Origin: Saccopteryx bilineata
Lineage: Eukaryota; Chordata; Mammalia; Chiroptera; Emballonuridae
Direction: 5' to 3'
NCBI RefSeq assembly: GCF_036850765.1
Contig: NC_089495.1
Location: 200,881,847-200,945,846, forward strand
DNA: 64,000 bases
The notes under the pieces were generated by a model that ran no database searches, had not been told where the DNA came from, and saw only the letters and a list, made by a program, of their open reading frames with translations. This document shows positions 48,159 to 58,925 of the stretch, one piece after another. Positions within the stretch are counted from its first letter, which is position 1. Each line of letters begins with the position of its first letter. The translations under genes were made by a program, and so were the position numbers.

Positions 48159-48912
48159 AAGGGGCCCAGGGCCGTCAGCCCCATCTACGACACTGTGGAC
48201 GAGCCTAGGGTATTTCTTCCAAGAAGCAGGTAAACTGATCTCATTTGCACAAAGGCCACTTAACTATGTCTTGCCTGAATAGTCAGGTTTTTTATTCTTC
48301 CCTCGAAGATCTCTGTTGTGGGTGATGATAGTCCTATTTTCTGCTGCTTTGTTTAATATATAGTGTTTCCTTTATTCCTCCTACCTCAATGCCCCACTCA
48401 TATTTCAGGCTGGGACCTACTCCTAATTTAGAGCTCTCTTTCTTCCTTCTGCCAACTTCTAGTATGAATCTACCTTTGCCACCCAGCTTAGTGTATCCCT
48501 AGGTTCTCTTTACCAAGCCACAGTCGCAGAGCTCCAGGGAAAAGCAACCTGGTCTCATCTCTCCAGGCAGAGGAGAACAGAAGCTCCATCTCCACACATG
48601 CTGCAGATGGCTTTTCCAGTCTACCTGAATCATTACCAGCTAGAAGCAGTGGTCATTGGGACTGAGTAGCAAAGTATAGAATTGTGACAACAATTCCAGT
48701 GCCATGCGGACTTTTCCTGGATGTGGACTTTTCCTGGACTCTTCCTCTTTGGGACAGCTCCTAACAGACTGAACTGGGGTTGGGTTGCATTTATCAGGGA
48801 CTTGGCATGGTGTTGGGGCCAACTTGGACTTGGTGAACTTGTTAAGGACACTACTCTTTTATGGATTCTTGCTGTACTGGCCAAGAGTTTGCTTAAAGGC
48901 TTTAATCACTGT
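48159..48912 (+). repeat. Unidentified poly-A-terminated retroinsert inside the L1
   Basis: The sequence starts directly after the L1 target-site repeat and ends in an A-rich run (48913-48942). I do not recognise it. Its longest open frames are under 90 codons. It holds a short internal duplication of GTGGACTTTTCCTGGA near 48705-48741. It may be an LTR, a retrocopy of a noncoding RNA or L1-linked sequence. Confidence 0.5.
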
Positions 48913-48942
48913 AAAAAAAAAATTTTAAAAAAAAAAAAAATA

Positions 48943-49386
48943 GAAGACTGAATAAAGAAGATGTGGCACATATACACCATGGTATACTATTCAGCCATAA
49001 GAAATGATGACATCGGATCACTTACAACAAAATGGTGGGATCTTGATAACATTATACAGAGTAAAATAAGTAAATCAGAAAAAAACAAGAACTGCAGGAT
49101 TCCACACATTGGTGGGACATAAAAACGAGACTAAGAGACATGGACAAGAGTGTGGTGGTTACAGGGGGCGGGGGGAGGGAAGGAGGGAGAGGGGAAGGGG
49201 GAGGGGGAGGGGCACAAAGAAAACTAGATAGAGGGTGACGGAAGACAATCTGACTTTGGGTGATGGGTATGAAACATAATTGAATGACAAGATAACCTGG
49301 ACATGTTTTCTTTGAATATATGTACCCTGATTTATTGATGTCACCCCATTAAAATTAATAAAAATTTATTTATTTAAAAAAAAACA
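48943..49386 (+). repeat. L1 3' end with 3' UTR
   Basis: The typical L1 tail is present: ATGTGGCACATATACACCAT, then ATTCAGCCATAAGAAATGAT, a G-rich tract at 49165-49215, and an AATAAAAATTTATTTA end before an A-run. It is nested inside the larger insertion 48159-50015. Confidence 0.88.
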
Positions 49387-49581
49387 GCCTGACCTGTGGT
49401 GGCGCAGTGGATAAAGCGTCGACCTGGAAATGCTGAGGTCGCCGGTTCGAAACCCTGGGCTTGCCTGGTCAAGGCACATATGGGAGTTGATGCTTCCAGC
49501 TCCTCCCCCTTCTCTCTCTCTCTCTCTCTCTCACTCACTCTCTCTGTCTCTCTTCTCTAAAATGAGTAAATAAATACAAAT

Positions 49582-49614
<33 letters not shown>
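49387..49614 (+). repeat. Bat SINE, short tRNA-derived type
   Basis: The sequence starts GCCTGACCTGTGGTGGCGCA, with A box TGGCGCAGTGG and B box GGTTCGAAACC, then a CT-rich stretch and a long poly-A (about 35 A). It directly follows the A-rich end of an L1 3' fragment. It is very similar to the next copy at 49669. Confidence 0.95.
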
Positions 49615-49620
<6 letters not shown>

Positions 49621-49668
49621 CTTCAAACACATGCAAGATTGTGATTTATATGAAATACATATTTGGTC

Positions 49669-49788
49669 GCCTGACCTGTGGTGGCGCAGTGGATAAAGCG
49701 TCAACCTGGAAACACTGAGGTTGCCGGTTCAAAACCCTGGCTTGCCTGGTCAAGGCACATATGGGAGTTGATGCTTCCTGCTCCTCCC

Positions 49789-49831
<43 letters not shown>

Positions 49832-49877
49832 CACTCTTTAAAAAAATGAATAAAAAATAAAAAAATAAAAAAAAAAA
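49669..49877 (+). repeat. Bat SINE, short type, with 17-bp target duplication
   Basis: It has the same family head as the copy at 49387 (GCCTGACCTGTGGTGGCGCA). It is flanked by a perfect 17-base repeat GAAATACATATTTGGTC (49652-49668, 49878-49894). The intact duplication and low divergence mark a recent insertion. Confidence 0.96.
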
Positions 49878-51727
49878 GAAATACATATTTGGTCATTCAG
49901 AGGACCAAATATATTTCTTATATATATTTGTTTTTTGTCCACAATTCCTGGCTCTTTCTGAATCATATCCTTTACAATAAACCAATAATCTAGAAATTTA
50001 AAAAAAAACAAAGAACAAAACCAGTGTGGTACTGGCGTAAGGATCCAGGCCAATGGCCTAGAACAGCAAGCCCAGAAATACATAAGCCAGTTCATTTCCA
50101 AGCCAGGTCACAAGGCCATTCAATGGGGAAGTGCAGTCTTTTCAACAAATGGTGCTGGGAAAACTGGATATCCATATGCAAAAGACTGATGCTGGACTTC
50201 TACCTCACCTCATATACAAAAATTAACTCAAAATGGGTCAAAGATCTTAAAGCGGAAAATACAAAACTTATGGAAGAAAACATGGGGGAACTCTTTGTGA
50301 CATTGGGTTGGGAAATGATTTCTTGGATGTGACACAAAAAGCACAGGCAAGAAAAGAGAAAAATAAAGTGAACTTCATAAGAAACACTTTTGTGCATGAG
50401 AGGACACTATCAAGAGAATGAAAAGACAAACTGGAAAAGTCTGGCAGTGTCTGAAAAAGTTAAATGCAGAATTACCACGTGATCCACAATTCCGCTCCTA
50501 GGTATGTACCCAAGAGAAGTGAAAGCAGGGACTCGGACAGATACCTTCATATCAATGTGCACAGCTGCATTATGCTAACAGCCAAAAGATGGAAACAGTC
50601 AGGAGTCTAGCAACAGATGAATGGATAAACAAAATGTGGTAAAATCATACAAAGGAATATTCAGCTATAAAAAGGAACAAAATCCTGATATATGAGTGGA
50701 CCCTGAAAACATGCTAAGCGTAATAAATCAGACATGAAAGGTCAATGTATCATTCATTCTGCTTACATGAAGTACCTAAAGGAGGCAAATTCATAGAGAC
50801 AGAAACTAGAACACCAGTTACCAGGTTAAAGAAGGGGAGTGGGGAATTAATGTGTAATGGACATAGAATTTCAGTGTGGCATGATAAAAAAACATTCTAG
50901 AAACAGATGGTGAGGTGGTGGCTATACAACATTCTGAATGCCACTGAATTGTACACTTAAAAAGTTATAATAGTAAATGTTATGTTATGTATCCTTTACC
51001 ACACAAAAAAAATAATTTTATGTTTTACTTTTTAAATGTGGCACTAGAAAATTAAAGTCGCACCCGTGGCTGGCACTGTATTTCGATGGCAGAGCTCTCG
51101 CTAGAGACCATCCTAAGACCGTCCTCCACTCCGGCTCCTTTGCAACACTTTCCCAGCATGAAGGAGGAGTGACTAACGATAACAAAAATGACCTTCCAAC
51201 TAAACAGATTGGGACTTACGCAAACGTATATTGTTTCTTTTTCAACCTGGTCACTTAGGAGGGTCCTGTGCCCCTGCCAACAAGGTGGCTACATCTTCAC
51301 ACATCTTTAGAAACAGCCTTCAAAGCCTGAGGCTCCCCTCCCCCACACACCCCTTTTTTTTTTAGTTTCAAAGTCCTCAGAGCTGGCAGACCATCACCCT
51401 CCCAGGAAGGATTTGACTTCTGGAAATAACCCAACATCATCTGGATCCAAGCGTGGTGAATCAGGTGGGGCCCGCCAGCTCAGGAATACCATTTTTGGTC
51501 AAATACAAGGTATGATGCTAAGACACCAGGCAGACTTCTGGGGGTGGCTCAGAAACTGGCCCTGCAGTGAATTCCGAGGCAGCTGAGAGAACAGCGTCCC
51601 TGGAGGGAACGCACAGCCCCAACAGGGCTCCATATTCTACGCCACGTGAGGAACAAGGCGGAAGAAAGCGCTCTCATTTCTTCAGTTGCACCTTATAAAT
51701 ACACATTTTAAAAAATGACTTCAGGGG

Positions 51728-51758
<31 letters not shown>

Positions 51759-51789
51759 TCGCCTTCCCCTTCCCCTTCCCCTTCCCCAG
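51728..51789 (+). repeat. (TC)n and (TTCCCC)n compound microsatellite
   Basis: TC dinucleotides (51728-51754) are followed by four CCTTCC-type units (51762-51789). MANBAL intron 1. Confidence 0.9.
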
Positions 51790-52249
51790 GCACATTTTCC
51801 TCCCCTCTCTCTCCTAAGCTCCAAAGGCCCTTCTCTTGCCTCTGTAACTTGTTTTCCGAGCTCACATCTCTGGCTCACTTTTTCTACGTCTGTGACTTTC
51901 TAAATAAACTTTTTTTGGGGGGAAAAATGCCTTTCAGCCCCAAACTTTATGCTTAAGGCTGTAACAAGCCTGCTTGGCTTATTGATATTTAGATTTATTA
52001 GTGTTACCAGCAACAACACTATTAGGAATATTTGTAGTACAATAAAAACTTGGGGCCTGGAGTCAGGAATAAGGGGCACAAACCCTGCCTCCGTCAGCAA
52101 CTGGCTCCACTTTGGGCTGATCTCTTGACCTCCTGGAGACTGGATGTTCTCATGAGCCAAACAACAATAAAATCTATTCAAAGCTAGAATGCATTTTTTT
52201 TTATAATGGCAATTAGGCAATACATAACAAGAGTCATAAAAGTGATTAT

Positions 52250-52560
52250 ATCCTTTGACTGAACAACTCACTTCCTAGAATTTACAGTAAGGAAACAATT
52301 CAAGAGAAGAAAAGGCTTCAGGTATAAAAAAAGTTCATGGCAGTGCTATTCATAATACTGAAAAACAGGAAGCTAGTAAAGTGTCCAACAATAGAAAAAA
52401 ACAGTTAACCCAATTATGGCACTCCGGTGGCTTATTGCCCTTCACTAAAATGGCAAGTATAAATCTTGAGCAGCGGGTCAAGGGAAAGTCTTTGCAAAAT
52501 AACCTTCATTGAAAAGAAAACAATTATATAAACACTGTGATTGCAACTATGTGTAAACTG
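52250..52560 (+). repeat. Old L1 ORF2/3' fragment, diverged
   Basis: GGCAGTGCTATTCATAATAC followed by AAAGTGTCCAACAATAG resembles L1 ORF2 3' sequence. No open frame remains. Confidence 0.55.
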
Positions 52561-52734
52561 TAATTTCTTTGGCTAAAGATCAAAAGAAGCCATAGGAAAA
52601 TGTAAATAGTTGCTGTTCAAGTGAAGAAAGGTCCCAGTTTTAAATTTTGGAATAATACTGAAACAATGAATATAATTTAAAAGAAAAAGGCATGCCCCTA
52701 TGTACTTCCTTCACAAGACTTTCACAGGGTCTAA

Positions 52735-52932
52735 TGAAGCGCTGTCCAATAGAGCTTTCTGCAAGGATGACAATGTTCTCTACTTGCACCAATATGGTCG
52801 CTACCAGCAACATGTGGCTTCGGAGCACATAAATTTGGCTACTGAGAAATTAAATTTTAATTTTATTTAACTTTAATGAATTTAAAGATCAATAGTTCAT
52901 GTGGCTAGAGGACCACCATATTGGACAGTGCA
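52735..52932 (+). mobile_element. MER5A-like hAT-Charlie MITE
   Basis: The left end GCGCTGTCCAATAGAGCTTT and the right end ATATTGGACAGTGCAG are the characteristic MER5A termini, with the internal ACATGTGGCT block and an AT-rich middle. It is an old mammalian element and somewhat diverged. No clear duplication remains. Confidence 0.85.
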
Positions 52933-53405
52933 GGTATAACCAGAGGGTGGTTGTAAAAAAGTTCTGGAAAACATAAAACACTCTATACACGTTGTCATGC
53001 TTTAGAATTCCTAATTTTCTCTGCAGCCCTGCACTTTACTTCCCAACCTGCCGGCCAGCATTTCTGGGTTTTCCTTTCATGATTACAGAAGTCACAAGAG
53101 TCCTACTCATCCTTCAGCTCCCAACTAGGAGGCGTTACCTCGGACTCCCTGAGACAGGCTTCGACGTTCCCCCGCCCCCGCCCCACCCCCCCAGCACCGT
53201 CACCGCAGCAGCAGTGAACAAATCCTTCTCCAGAAGCTCACACTCATCTCGTTCACTTCACAACCACTGTGGGAGGCAGGTATCACTGACGAGGATGAGG
53301 AAACCATCCTGGCTACACTGCCCAGCCAGGGATTACTTGCCTGAGAAGAGGGAGAGGCAGGATTCAGACTGGCCGACTCTTCCAGACCCGGGAGCGCTTA
53401 CTAGG

Positions 53406-53660
53406 TCAACGGTTTTCAAACTGCAGGCTGTGGCCCATTAGTGAGCCATGGAAACCATTTCCAAAGCTGTAACCACCACATTTTAACGTTGTTAGCCAGC
53501 ACTCTCAATTAACAACAATAGAAAATATCACATCAGTAAGGGTAAGTATTGGGTCCTGAAGCTCTTTTTCAGTCATACCCATCTGCATCCAAATATAAAT
53601 GTTCTGGGTCAAAATCGAAAACGTAGTTCTCGTTTGAGAAATACCACACTGAGTATAATG
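53406..53660 (+). mobile_element. Old hAT-type element, degenerate
   Basis: GGTTTTCAAACTGCAGGCTG and GTGGCCCATTAGTGAGCCAT are typical of the start of old hAT-Charlie-type nonautonomous elements whose ends read CAGTGGTTTTCAAACTGC. The right end is unclear, so the boundary is approximate. Confidence 0.45.
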
Positions 53661-54439
53661 TTTTTTACTTGCTCCACTATACGCTCCTGGACAGCAGGCG
53701 CTTATTCCAGGGCCTGCCTCAAATATTTGGTAAATGATGAAGCCTATGCCTGTTTTCCACCTTTAAAGCAAGAGCAGATGCCTCAATTTACTGCCTCATT
53801 TAACAATGAGGAGGAGCCAACAGGATTGCTTAGGCTCTGCCAGTGAGTCAGGGAAGAGCGGAATATCCTGCGGTGCTCAGACTTGCTTAAAAGCAAAGTA
53901 GAAATCTCACACCCCTACGAGAATTTAATAAAAAGTGTATACCCACTTATTACCAAACAAGGCAAATAATTTCATAAGGTTACTAGACCCCCTGAGGTCA
54001 TCCCTGAATGCCAGACACTAGTAGTCAGAGGCATTTATTCATTGGACAAATATTTATTGAATACCTACTATATGTAAACATTATTCTAGTTCCTGCCACG
54101 GAGTTCTTCATCCAATCAGTGGCATTCACACATACACACATACAATGTAATGTCAGGGGTGGGTATTACGAGAAAATACAAGAAGGGGGGAAGAGGTGCT
54201 ACTTGATATGGGGATTGAGGTGATATTTCAACAAAAAGCAAGAAAGCAAAGGAACATGTCATGAAAATATTGTTAGGGTTCCCCAGGATGAAGGAACAGT
54301 AAGGGATAAGGTCTGGAGGCAGGAATGAACTGTATGATCACGAACAGTAGAGGAAGTAAGCTGTGTAGGGTCAAGAGGCCATTGTAAGGACTTTGGCTTT
54401 TCCGCTCAGTGAAAGAGAAGCCACTGGAAGTTTTTTAGC

Positions 54440-54447
54440 GATGATGA

Positions 54448-54480
<33 letters not shown>

Positions 54481-54481
54481 C
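54440..54481 (+). repeat. (GAT)n(GGT)n microsatellite
   Basis: ATG/GAT triplets about eight times, then GGT triplets about five times. It is noncoding, inside MANBAL intron 1. Confidence 0.92.
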
Positions 54482-54630
54482 ATGCTCTGACCCATCTTTA
54501 AATGATCCCTCTGGCTATTGTGTTGAGCACAGGCTATAGAGGACAGGGAGACCAGTTAGGAGGCTACTGTAATAGTCAAACAGTCACACTGGCACCAGGG
54601 TGATAGCAGTGGAGGTGGCAAGTTCTCAGG

Positions 54631-54649
<19 letters not shown>

Positions 54650-54665
<16 letters not shown>

Positions 54666-54760
54666 TATTTTATTTACTGATTTTACAGAGAGGGGAGGTG
54701 GGAGCGAGAAGTATCAACTCATAGTTGCTTCATTTTAGTTGTTCATTGCTTGCTTGTTGG
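54650..54760 (-). repeat. Partial bat SINE in minus orientation
   Basis: An A-tail (T run) and part of a SINE body are visible. The head is missing because another SINE begins at 54761. TA repeats flank the T run. Confidence 0.7.
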
Positions 54761-54798
54761 GTTTTTTTTTTTTTAAGATTCACTTATTCATTTGAGAG

Positions 54799-54837
<39 letters not shown>

Positions 54838-54956
54838 GGGAGGAGCAGGAAGCATCAACTCCCATATGTGCCTTGACCAAGCAAGCCCAGGGTTTCAAAC
54901 CAGCAACTTCAGCATTACAGGTCGATGCTTTAACCACAATACCACCACAGGTCAGG

Positions 54957-54957
<1 letters not shown>
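54761..54957 (-). repeat. Bat SINE, short type
   Basis: The minus-strand head GCCTGACCTGTGGTGGTATT lies at the right end, with a CT-rich tract and poly-A. It appears to have inserted into the preceding SINE and (TA) tract. Confidence 0.9.

Positions 54958-55033
<76 letters not shown>
54958..55033 (+). repeat. (TA)n followed by T33
   Basis: About 43 bases of alternating TA then a long T run, immediately right of a SINE. The T run looks like a poly-A tail of a removed or decayed minus-strand element. Confidence 0.9.
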
Positions 55034-55039
<6 letters not shown>

Positions 55040-55651
55040 AGAGCCAACAGTACTGCTGAGATAAAATCTGAAAGGAAGTTAAAAATAATGTCTGAAGGTG
55101 AAACTATTTTGTATGATACTGTAATGGTGAATATAGGACATTAAGCATTTGTCAAAATCCATAGAACTCTGCAGCACAAAGAGTAAACTTTAATATGTGC
55201 AAATATTTTTTAAAAGTCACTTAGCAGGTCAGAGTATCTCAAGATGGACTGCAGACTGTGATATTCTCAATCTCACAACGTCACTGAAGGGGTAGGGAGA
55301 ATCAGGTACTGACCTTGGAAACTTTGGAAATGAGTAGTCTGTAAGACTAAAGGCAAAAGGAACTATACCGACCTGTGTGCTGTACTCTAGTTGATTAAAT
55401 CATTCCCATGGGTTATGGTTTAACAAATCTGAAGCCACTATATATGTATACTGGAATTGAACAAATAAGTAAATGAATGGGAGATGGAAAAGCTAGGTTT
55501 GTTGCAACTAGAGTGAAAGGTTACAGATAGGCCAGAGGAGACTAGAATGACCCACATGGAATGGATAAGAGTTGCAGATATCAGTATGAACTCATGCTTA
55601 GCTTAACAGATACAGGTGGCTACATATAAAAATATTTATAGACGTCACACA

Positions 55652-55652
55652 G

Positions 55653-55717
<65 letters not shown>
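55652..55717 (+). repeat. (TG)n(AG)n compound microsatellite
   Basis: About 16 TG units followed by about 16 GA units. MANBAL intron 1. Confidence 0.95.
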
Positions 55718-55718
<1 letters not shown>

Positions 55719-56364
55719 TAGATACACACATATATTTCTTGCCTTGTCCACTGAGAGGGCCTAGAACAGGCATGGCCAACATACGGCCCGCGGGCCGAAT
55801 CCAGCCTGCATAATGAGTTTATGTGGCCTGCGATTAAATTTTTAATATTCTCCACTACTTTAAAATCTCAGCTACTCAGAAGCGGAAGTGTCGTTGATTA
55901 TTGGAAATCGAAATATTGAAGATGATAGTGATACTCAGAAAAGAATTCCATGTGTGACTAATCTAGGGTTAACTTCCAATAATTGGTTGAATGGATTCGT
56001 GATACTTATTTTTTTTAAAAATTCCATTATAAAGATTTACAGCTTTTGTACTCGACTGTACTCGATATGAACTGTTTGACAGTTTTTGCAGCGATGTGAA
56101 ACTCTCATTCCTTTTAGGCGGAGTTTGCCAATGCGCACCCAAGGTCAAACAATTCGTTATTTTTGTGATCAAGTGTGCTGAATCAAGTGGCATTGTAGCA
56201 TAGACAATAGCTGCAGCTGATAACTGAAAACGTGTCCAGGCTGTTTGTAAAACAAAATAATTGTTTTATTTGCGATATAACTCCTTCAAGCTCATTCTAT
56301 TAATTAAATATTGTTTTGATTGATTGTGATACAGTTTGGATATTTATATGGTATGTAATTATAT

Positions 56365-56703
56365 ATATATATTTATTTATTTATTTTACAGAGACAGAGA
56401 GAGAATCAGAGAGAGGGATAGACAAATAGGAACGGAGAGATGAGAAGCATCAATCATTAGTTTTTCCTTGCGCATTGCGACACCTTAGTTGTTCATTGAT
56501 TGCTTTCTCATATGTGCCTTGACTGCAGACCTTCAGCAGACCGAGTAACCCCTTGCTCGAGCCAGCGACCTTGGGTCCAAGCTTGTGAACTTTTGCTCAA
56601 ACCAGATGAGCCTACATACAAACTGGCGACCTCGGAGTCTCGAACTTGGGTCCTCGGCATTCCAGTCTGACACTCTATCCACTGCGCCACCACCTGGTCA
56701 GGC
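56365..56703 (-). repeat. Bat SINE inserted in a hAT-like element
   Basis: This is the long tRNA-derived type in minus orientation, flanked by TGTAATTATAT (56354-56364, 56704-56714). It interrupts the transposon spanning 55767-57046. Confidence 0.93.
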
Positions 56704-56734
56704 TGTAATTATATTTTTATTAAAATAATATTGT

Positions 56735-56761
56735 GTGCTCGCTTCGGCAGCACATATACTA

Positions 56762-56792
<31 letters not shown>

Positions 56793-56839
56793 GGCCCCTG
56801 CGCAAGGATGACACGCAAATTCGTGAAGCGTTCCATATT
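56735..56839 (+). pseudogene. U6 snRNA retropseudogene
   Basis: The sequence begins GTGCTCGCTTCGGCAGCACA and carries the conserved U6 core, including ACGATACAGAGAAGATTAGC and the 3' GCGTTCCATATT. It differs from canonical U6 by one extra A in the early A run and by loss of the terminal T run, which is replaced by an A-rich tail. An 11-base direct repeat, AATAATATTGT, flanks it (56724-56734 and 56859-56869). The A tail and target-site duplication mark LINE-1-mediated retroposition. The upstream AT-rich DNA shows no recognisable U6 promoter elements (PSE at -50 or TATA at -25), so this is taken as nonfunctional. It sits inside a hAT-like element. Confidence 0.93.
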
Positions 56840-57329
56840 AAAAAATAATAGTAATAATAATAATATTGTATATTAAAAAAAATTTTCACTCACATTTATT
56901 TATAAACAAATTACATAACAAAATTTTGTTTACTTAAATGAATAGTTTCTGTAGTTAACATTTTTTAATTTTAATATTTCATCTGGCCCGTGAAAAAAGT
57001 TTTCTTTCTAATCTGGCCCGGGGGCAAAAACTGTTGGCCACGCCTGGCCTTAGAAGCGTGAATATCCCAAAAGCAATGAGAACACGCAGCACCCAGATCT
57101 TGGTGTCTAACACCATTCTCCAATGAAAAGAATCAGGACTCCTTGGAGAAATGTTTAATTCTAGGGCTGAGGCAGAAAATATACAAGATAAGCTTGGAGC
57201 AGAAAGTAAGAAAGTGGTCAACAGAATAAAACATTGATTGGGGTATGTCAAAGGGATACAGGAGCCAAGTGAAAAGGACCAACTACAGAACAGCTTGACT
57301 GTCTCAAGCTAGCGATCAGATTAGCATCA

Positions 57330-57840
57330 ACAGTGGAAACATGTTTGCTGGTATGTGCCCCTGATGTGATGTGATGTGATGAGAATGGCACTTTACCTGT
57401 GGTCTTCCTCCCCATAACTCAGAATGCCAATCTAATCATGAGGAAACCACCAGACAAATCCCAAATGAGTCATTTTATAAAATATCTGACTACTCATTAA
57501 GCAAAATGGTCAAGTTTACCTAGAACAAGTAAAGTCTGAGAAACTATCATAGCCAAGCGGTGCCTAATAAGACATGACCACTAAACATAACATGGCATCC
57601 TGGATGGGATCCTAGAACAGAAAAAGTACAAAACACTGAGCCAATCTGAATAAAGCACATACTTTAGTTAATAATAACTTACCAACATTGGTTCATTAAT
57701 TGTAAAAAATTATACTATACTAATGTAAGATGTTAATAATAGAGGAAATTGGGTGCAGGGCATATGGGACCTCGGTGGAATATGTTCTCAATAATTATGT
57801 AAATCTAAACTGGTTCTAAAATAGGTTTATTGAAAAAGTC
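57330..57840 (+). repeat. L1 3' UTR fragment
   Basis: GAGAAACTATCATAGCCAAG, AAGACATGACCACTAAACAT and the end TAAATCTAAACTGGTTCTAA match the same 3' UTR as the copy at 16690. The end is more complete here. Confidence 0.75.
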
Positions 57841-58434
57841 AGCACTTCAAAGTAAATACCCCCTGAGACATTAATAGCTCTCCAGACTTAGCAAATAGTA
57901 GAAATAAAACCTTCTCTAAGACGGAAAAACCCAGATTTCAGGTGTATTGGTAGGGGATTCTTGGCTTCTAATGAAGTTGTTTTAAAATTCTGTTCTGAGA
58001 ATTCAAGTGAAATCAACTAGGGGATAGAAGATCAGCGTCAAGGGTTAGTCCCTGTCTTAGAGCAAGGGGCTGTGTATACCCAGACTCATGCCATTTCAAT
58101 AAATTCCCGAGAACGGCTCAAAACTGGGTTAAACTTTTGCCGTATGAATTGCTAAGCCACCTACCAGAGCAGAGTCAGAACCAGTAGCCTATGGGCTCAA
58201 ACTGGTGTGCAGAGATGTCCTGCAAAATGTAATTCCTAAATCCGAAGTTGTTACCACCACCTTAAAAGTGTGAGGTTTCGCATATTCGCTTCCCACTTGT
58301 TTTGAAAAGAATTCCCCCAACAAACACGCACTGTACACGTTTATCAACTGCTTTGCGGTCACCATTTCATTTAATCCTCAAATGAAGGGGACGTGCCGTT
58401 TCAGAGAAAACTGAGAACCAGACAGGAAACCAGA
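57841..58434. other. MANBAL intron 1 next to the CpG island
   Basis: AT-rich, unique-looking sequence with no clear repeat or exon. Confidence 0.5.
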
Positions 58435-58925
58435 GATTGCCCGCGCTGCACAGCGCCGCGGGGCACACTCAGGCGTCGATCCCAGCTGGCTCTTCCTAAC
58501 GCTCCACTCGTCGGAGGACAGGTCAGGTCCTGCTCCTGGGGAGCGCTGGGGTCCGGCCCGGTTCTGAACTAAAGCGCCGCTAGGCACCAAACGAGGCCTT
58601 CCGCCTCCCAAGAACTCCAACTCCCCTCGGCAAGTAACTTCCTAACGAGCAAGTTACTCTAGCTGCGCGCAGACAGGCTGAGGCCAGCGGACCAGACCCG
58701 CCGGGGACCGCGAAACGGCAGCCCCTCAGGCCAAATTCCCCGCCGTTCCCGCCGCCTCCGCGGCTCCGCCCCGCCCCGAAGCCCCGGCCGGGCCACCAGT
58801 ACTGCCGCACTCACCTCCCGCGCCGCTGCGCGCCGCTCCCCCGGAAGTGCTTCTCCGCGACCGCGGATACCGGAAGTGACGCTCCTGAGCAACCACTGGG
58901 CTCAGTTCCGCCTGCGTTGCTAAGG
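58435..58925 (-). promoter_or_regulatory. MANBAL: CpG-island promoter of MANBAL
   Basis: Dense CpG begins near 58435 and stops abruptly near 58925, with AT-rich repeat DNA on both sides. It contains two CCGGAAGTG motifs (58841-58849, 58870-58878) matching ETS/GABP sites. The second runs into TGACG (58877-58881), a CRE half-site. A pair of GC boxes (CCGCCCCGCCCC, about 58767-58778) lies just inside intron 1. There is no TATA box, so this is a housekeeping-type promoter. Nothing recognisable is encoded in the divergent direction. Confidence 0.85.
58815..58885 (-). other. MANBAL: MANBAL noncoding exon 1
   Basis: A strong donor (GCGGGAG|GTGAGTGC) ends an exon at 58815 on the minus strand, inside the CpG island. 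The 5' end is uncertain. ETS-type motifs at 58841-58849 and 58870-58878 are typical of TATA-less start sites and place transcription start around 58850-58885. Exon 1 joins the start-codon exon 12.5 kb away. Confidence 0.7.

Larger units (their letters stand above)
48075..51020 (+). repeat. L1 ORF2 3' end, interrupted by a 1.86-kb insertion
   Basis: L1 sequence runs 48075-48158 (ACAAAGCTGCAATAATCAAA) and continues at 50016-51020. The right part carries the 3' portion of the reverse-transcriptase frame and 3' UTR, broken by stops. The break falls inside CAAAACAGTGTGG, repeated at 50016 as CAAAACCAGTGTGG. The insertion is therefore a later retroposition into an old L1. It lies in MANBAL intron 1. 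Confidence 0.9.
55767..57046 (+). mobile_element. hAT-like nonautonomous DNA transposon carrying two later insertions
   Basis: The ends form an inverted repeat (CAGGCATGGCCAAC at the left, and GTTGGCCACGCCTG at the right, one mismatch), with GGCCCG-rich subterminal DNA on both sides. Flanks read GCCTAGAA on the left and GCCTTAGAA on the right, an approximate 8-base duplication with a one-base slip. A SINE (56365-56703) and a U6 retropseudogene (56735-56839) inserted later. Removing them leaves about 0.8 kb with no recognisable transposase frame. Family membership is inferred from the termini. Confidence 0.7.
32405..58880 (-). other. MANBAL: MANBAL gene (whole transcription unit)
   Basis: Three exons are visible on the minus strand. 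A noncoding exon 1 lies in the CpG island (donor after 58815). Exon 2 carries the start codon (about 46268 to 46060). Exon 3 carries the rest of the coding region and the 3' UTR (33109 to about 32408). The two coding pieces translate to an 85-residue protein that matches human MANBAL, as I remember it, at all but about 8 positions. The span of about 26 kb and the exon order agree with my recollection of the human gene. The introns (33110-46059 and 46269-58814) hold only repeats and unrecognised sequence. Outer ends are approximate because no transcript data were used. Confidence 0.93.

Noticed and set aside
49387..49460. tRNA gene candidates with A and B boxes
   Set aside because: The boxes belong to heads of tRNA-derived SINEs. 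They are followed by SINE bodies and poly-A and do not fold as a full tRNA.
56735..56839. Functional U6 snRNA gene
   Set aside because: No PSE/TATA arrangement upstream, no T-run terminator, an A-rich tail and an 11-base target duplication show a retropseudogene.
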